Shown: positions 11,347-14,221 of the stretch, one piece after another
Position numbering within the stretch: position 1 is the first letter of the stretch
How the letters are laid out: every line of letters starts with the position of its first letter
NCBI GenBank assembly: GCA_023133195.1
Contig: JAGLWW010000005.1
Coordinates: 1 to 14,221 of the forward strand
Source of the DNA: Candidatus Aenigmatarchaeota archaeon
GTDB lineage: Archaea > Aenigmatarchaeota > Aenigmatarchaeia > PWEA01 > JAGHBM01
Reading direction: 5' to 3'
DNA length: 14,221 nt
Notes under the pieces: generated by a model
Databases searched by the model: none
What the model was told of the DNA's origin: nothing
What the model saw: the letters and a program-made list of their open reading frames with translations, nothing else
Program-made: the position numbers and the translations under genes

Positions 11347-12993
11347 ATGAAATTGGATTTAGAGGACAAGATTTTAGAACTGGCCCTGCGTAACTCCCTT
11401 ATTCACGAGGGCAGGGCAAACGCCGGCTCAATTCTCGGAGGCCTGATTTCACATGACCCCGAAATCAAAAACAAAATAAAGGAAATCAAGCCAGTCATAG
11501 ACAAGATCGTGAAAAAAGTAAACAAAATGAGCATAGAAGAACAGAAAAAAGAGGCCGAGAAGAGAGGAGTCTCGCTGGAAGTGGAGGCCAAGGAAGAGAG
11601 GGGCCTGCCTGCTCTGGAAAACGCCGAAAAAGGAAAAGTTGTCACAGCATTCCCACCGGAACCGAGTGGTTATCCGCATCTGGGCCATGCCAAGGGAGCT
11701 TTAGTGAATTATCTTTATGCAGAGGAGTATGAAGGAAAGTTCATTATTAGGTTTGAGGACACGAACCCCAAGCTTGCGAAGAAAAAATTCTATGAAATAC
11801 AATTGGAAGGTTATAAATGGTTAGGTATAGAATGGGATGAGCTTGTCTACATTTCCGATAATCTGGACATATTTTATGATTACGCTGAAAAGATGATAAA
11901 AAACGGACATTTCTATCTTTGCTCTTGCCCAGTGGACGTTATGAGAGACAAGCGCGCCAAAGGAGAAGAATGCGAGCACAGGAACCAGACGCCAGAAGAA
12001 AACATGAAGTTATGGAAAGAAGTATTGAAAGGAAAATATAACGAAGGAGATATAGTAGTCAGATTCAAGGGAGATTTGAACCATAAGAACACTACGTTCA
12101 GAGACCCTACAATGCTAAAGATTTGCAAAGAGCCTCACCCGAGGCACGGAACCAAATACTTTGTCTGGCCGTCATATGATTTCGGAACTTCTGTATCTGA
12201 TGGTCACTGGGGCGTCACCCACAGGGTAAGGTCAAAGGAGTTTGAGCTCAGGGCAGAACTACAAAGACATTTACAAGAGCTTCTTGGATTTAAGCCAACT
12301 ATTATAATGGAGCAGGCACGTTTCAATTTAAAGGGTGTTCTATCTTCAAAGAGAGAAATAAGAAAGCTGATAAAAGAAGGAGAAATAAAAGGATGGGATG
12401 ACCCGCGTCTCTCGACGCTGGCCGCCTTGAAGAAAAGAGGATTTTTACCGGAAGCAATAAGAAATTTCCTTCTCAAGATGGGTTTAAGCAAGCACGAGTC
12501 TGTCGTGGAATGGGAGTCTCTGGAAACGGAGAATCGCAAAATAATAGATTCTATTGCCAACCGCTACTTCTTCGTTTCTGAGCCAGTTGAGATAACCTTG
12601 GACAAGAAGTTCACAATGGCAGAAGCCCCATTACATCCGGACGACGACAGGGGAGTGAGAAAGATTCCGGTCGGTGACAAGATTTACGTGGAGAAAAATG
12701 ATTTTGAAAAATTAAAGGGAAAGGAAGTCAGGCTACTTCACTTATGCAACATAATCCTGGACAAGAAGGCCAAAGTCACGTCAACAGAAGTAAAAGCTAT
12801 TCCGAAAATACACTGGGTTTCCGAGGAGAACGTAAAAGTAAAGGTTGTAATGGATGATGCTTCGGAAAAAGAGGGCATAGCCGAACCAGACTTTTCAAGA
12901 GAGAAAGTTGACAGCTTAGTCCAGTTCGAGCGTTTCGGCTTCTGCAGAGTCGATTCAACAAAACCCAGGGTCTGCTATTTCACCCATAAATAG
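11347..12993 (+). CDS. gltX: Glutamyl-tRNA synthetase, archaeal type
   Basis: 548 residues, class I synthetase that charges tRNA-Glu (and in most archaea tRNA-Gln with glutamate, later amidated). An archaeal helical N-terminal extension of about 95 residues precedes the catalytic domain: PPEPSGYPHLGHAKGA with the HIGH-type HLGH at 111-114, RFEDTNP at 135-141, a Zn-knuckle-like CSCP...ECEH (C192, C194, C209, H211), and KMSKS-type LSSKR at 332-336. The anticodon-binding part is the beta-barrel type of the archaeal/eukaryotic GluRS-GlnRS group, not the helical bacterial type. A frame extension reaches back to 11227 inside the Nudix gene, but the TATA box at 11315 supports ATG 11347. No gatD or gatE lies in the window to decide tRNA-Gln specificity. 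Very secure. Confidence 0.95.
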   Translation: MKLDLEDKILELALRNSLIHEGRANAGSILGGLISHDPEIKNKIKEIKPVIDKIVKKVNKMSIEEQKKEAEKRGVSLEVEAKEERGLPALENAEKGKVVTAFPPEPSGYPHLGHAKGALVNYLYAEEYEGKFIIRFEDTNPKLAKKKFYEIQLEGYKWLGIEWDELVYISDNLDIFYDYAEKMIKNGHFYLCSCPVDVMRDKRAKGEECEHRNQTPEENMKLWKEVLKGKYNEGDIVVRFKGDLNHKNTTFRDPTMLKICKEPHPRHGTKYFVWPSYDFGTSVSDGHWGVTHRVRSKEFELRAELQRHLQELLGFKPTIIMEQARFNLKGVLSSKREIRKLIKEGEIKGWDDPRLSTLAALKKRGFLPEAIRNFLLKMGLSKHESVVEWESLETENRKIIDSIANRYFFVSEPVEITLDKKFTMAEAPLHPDDDRGVRKIPVGDKIYVEKNDFEKLKGKEVRLLHLCNIILDKKAKVTSTEVKAIPKIHWVSEENVKVKVVMDDASEKEGIAEPDFSREKVDSLVQFERFGFCRVDSTKPRVCYFTHK

Positions 12994-13003
12994 GTACTGG
13001 AAC

Positions 13004-13012
13004 TTTTATAAG
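13004..13012 (+). promoter_or_regulatory. TATA-like box of the Yip1-family gene
   Basis: TTTTATAAG lies about 26 nt before ATG 13035 with no ribosome binding site between. Likely leaderless transcript. Confidence 0.45.
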
Positions 13013-13034
13013 CCAGCTTATTCCCATTTTATTT

Positions 13035-13640
13035 ATGATAGACTTTAACTTGTGGAAAGAGGTTTTGACAAACCCCATAGAAACATTCAAAAAAGAGGAG
13101 AAAAACGCTGACTTGGGACAAGGAGTAATTCATATAGCGATAGCAGGAGTAATAGCAGGATTTATTGGCGGACTGGCAACTTTTACAGGACTGACAGCAG
13201 TCGGAAGCATGGGTGGATTTGGAACAGGAATGATGGGAGCAGGAATCGGAATAATTGCATTTATCGGAGCTTTGATAATAACTCCAATAGTAACAGTGAT
13301 AGGCTGGCTAATATTTTCAGGAATAATCTACATCTTTGCAATGATTTTCGGTGCAAAAGGCGATTTCACAAAGCAATCATATCTGATAGCTCTTTACGGA
13401 GCACCGCTAATGATAATAACGTCAATACTAAACATCATACCATTCGCAGGAGGAATACTGAGTTTTCTAGCAGGACTATACGGTCTCTATTTGTTGACAA
13501 TGGCTCTAAAACAAGTGCACAAAATAAGCACAGGAAAAGCAGTGGCAATTTGGTTGATACCAATAGTTGTATTTTTAGTATTAGCAGCGATTCTTGCAGG
13601 AGCAGCTTACATGACAATACTTCCTTTAATGACAGTATAA
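13035..13640 (+). CDS. Yip1-family multi-pass membrane protein
   Basis: 201 residues with about five hydrophobic segments: 31-53, 68-88, 89-105, 117-135 with 138-158 close behind, and 170-196. The start LWKEVLTNPIETFKKE (6-21) and the loop FGAKGDFTKQSYLIALYGAPLMI (105-127) fit the Yip1 pattern, where a short amphipathic NP...F segment precedes the membrane region and a conserved polar loop enters the third helix. In archaea and bacteria these proteins are integral, small and of unknown role; the eukaryotic relatives act in membrane traffic. Glycine-rich helices (GSMGGFGTGMMGAGIG) are striking. The codon use favours GCA, GGA and ATA. It has its own promoter and a T-run after the stop. Family call is good; function open. 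Confidence 0.83.
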   Translation: MIDFNLWKEVLTNPIETFKKEEKNADLGQGVIHIAIAGVIAGFIGGLATFTGLTAVGSMGGFGTGMMGAGIGIIAFIGALIITPIVTVIGWLIFSGIIYIFAMIFGAKGDFTKQSYLIALYGAPLMIITSILNIIPFAGGILSFLAGLYGLYLLTMALKQVHKISTGKAVAIWLIPIVVFLVLAAILAGAAYMTILPLMTV

Positions 13641-13656
13641 ATGTAAAAAACTTTCC

Positions 13657-13672
13657 CTTATTTTTTTAATTT
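13657..13672 (+). terminator. T-rich terminator after the Yip1-family gene
   Basis: CTTATTTTTTTAATTT contains a T7 run (13661-13667) in the 41-nt convergent gap before the AMP phosphorylase end. On the minus strand the A6 run at 13645-13650 gives a matching T-run for the opposite transcript. Archaeal intrinsic terminators need only such U-tracts. Confidence 0.5.
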
Positions 13673-13681
13673 CAATTAGTC

Positions 13682-14221
13682 TTACCTTTCGAAGAAGAAC
13701 CTTTTCTTGTAGAGATGCTTTTTGGAAGGTATGACATCTATAATCATTTCCTGGGATACTCTTTCCCTTACTTTAATGGGTTCCGTGTGTTCCAGGAATT
13801 TCAATGCATGAGAAAGCCTCTTTTCGTTTTCTGCATACATCGTGAAAAGAAGTTCTTTTTTCTTGACAGGATAACCCACCTTCTTGTTAAGAAGCATGCC
13901 AGCACCCTTGTCTTTCGGCGCTCCCAGTCTTCTTGCAAGCTCTATTATCCTGTCGTTTCTTACCCAGAAAACCCTTCCCTTCTTTTCAGACCTTATCTCG
14001 AACTTGTAATCCCCGACGAGGATATGACTTGGTTTGATTTTCGGATTTCCTCCCTGTGCTCCTATTATCTGCCTGAATTTCTTTTCAGCTTTTCCTGATT
14101 TCAAAATCCTTTCCGCGAGTTCTCTGGGGTTCTTCTTTTTGGCCATTTCAAATATGATTGTGGAGAGGCCAAGTGATTTTTCTATAAGCGATTCATGGCC
14201 TTTTCCCATAAGGGTTTCCAG
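13682..14221 (-). CDS. deoA: AMP phosphorylase, C-terminal part (cut by right edge)
   Basis: The frame is open from base 14221 (LETLMGKGHESLIEK...) to a TAA at 13682-13684, so about 179 C-terminal residues are visible and the start lies outside. The archaeal enzyme converts AMP and phosphate to adenine and ribose 1,5-bisphosphate, the entry to the pathway that can feed type III RuBisCO. The visible part matches the phosphorylase C-terminus: SGKAEKKFRQIIGAQGG, the beta-hairpin domain DYKFEIRSEKKGRVF, LGAPKDKGAGMLLNKKVG, VKKKELLFTMYAENEKRL. This layout is shared with thymidine/pyrimidine phosphorylases, but the AQGGNP and KPSHI spacing is as in archaeal AMP phosphorylases. ATG 14209 is an internal methionine, not the start. 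It is convergent with the Yip1-family gene. Secure as family; substrate call good. Confidence 0.88.
   Translation of the reverse strand: METLMGKGHESLIEKSLGLSTIIFEMAKKKNPRELAERILKSGKAEKKFRQIIGAQGGNPKIKPSHILVGDYKFEIRSEKKGRVFWVRNDRIIELARRLGAPKDKGAGMLLNKKVGYPVKKKELLFTMYAENEKRLSHALKFLEHTEPIKVRERVSQEMIIDVIPSKKHLYKKRFFFER

Noticed and set aside
13715..14098. Plus-strand open frame of 127 codons
   Set aside because: Antisense to the conserved AMP phosphorylase C-terminus; rich in Phe, Tyr and Ser as expected of a shadow.

Overview
The window is archaeal. The evidence is a large replication factor C subunit, aIF2-beta with its C4 zinc ribbon, a DUF424 protein next to it, an archaeal-type GluRS, an archaeal AMP phosphorylase, and promoters that look archaeal throughout: an A/T-rich TATA box about 25 nt before the start codon (several genes look leaderless), or a GGTG-type Shine-Dalgarno site. 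Gene density is high, operons are short, genes overlap, and a CYTH-domain protein and small Yip1-type and pilin-like membrane proteins are present. This would fit a small-genome (DPANN-like) or uncultivated euryarchaeal lineage, but the lineage is an inference that I cannot fix from the sequence alone.

Layout. 1-579 (minus) is the start of a SAM-methyltransferase-like gene cut by the left edge. It diverges from 642-1241 (plus), a relative of the TGS1/RNA cap guanine-N2 methyltransferase family. 1306-4296 (plus) is a tightly packed run: thioredoxin, thioredoxin reductase, glutamate dehydrogenase and a CYTH-domain protein, the last three overlapping end to start. 4293-4528 (minus) is a small cysteine-containing gene that appears frameshifted. 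4614-5688 (plus) holds aIF2-beta, DUF424 and a short secreted or pilin-like membrane protein, meeting convergent rfcL (5685-6884, minus). 6922-7455 (minus) is an unrecognised gene divergent from a MEMO1-family gene (7552-8394). 8411-8820 (minus) holds an MGMT-like protein preceded by a previously uncalled 33-residue ORF with a very good ribosome binding site.

The least explained part is 8821-10835. A 240-nt divergent intergenic region carries two abutting perfect inverted repeats. It is followed by three co-directional, visibly AT-richer genes (259, 243 and 76 aa) that I cannot assign to any family. They sit between ordinary housekeeping genes and look like an accessory insertion. After them the window returns to conserved genes, each with its own promoter: a Nudix hydrolase, GluRS, a Yip1-family membrane protein, and, from the right edge on the minus strand, the C-terminal part of AMP phosphorylase.

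Functional picture: information processing (aIF2-beta, GluRS, RFC-L, RNA methyltransferase), thiol redox (TrxA/TrxB), amino-nitrogen metabolism (GDH), nucleotide housekeeping (Nudix, AMP phosphorylase), alkylation repair (MGMT-like) and several membrane or unknown proteins. No rRNA, tRNA, CRISPR array, transposase or integrase was seen.
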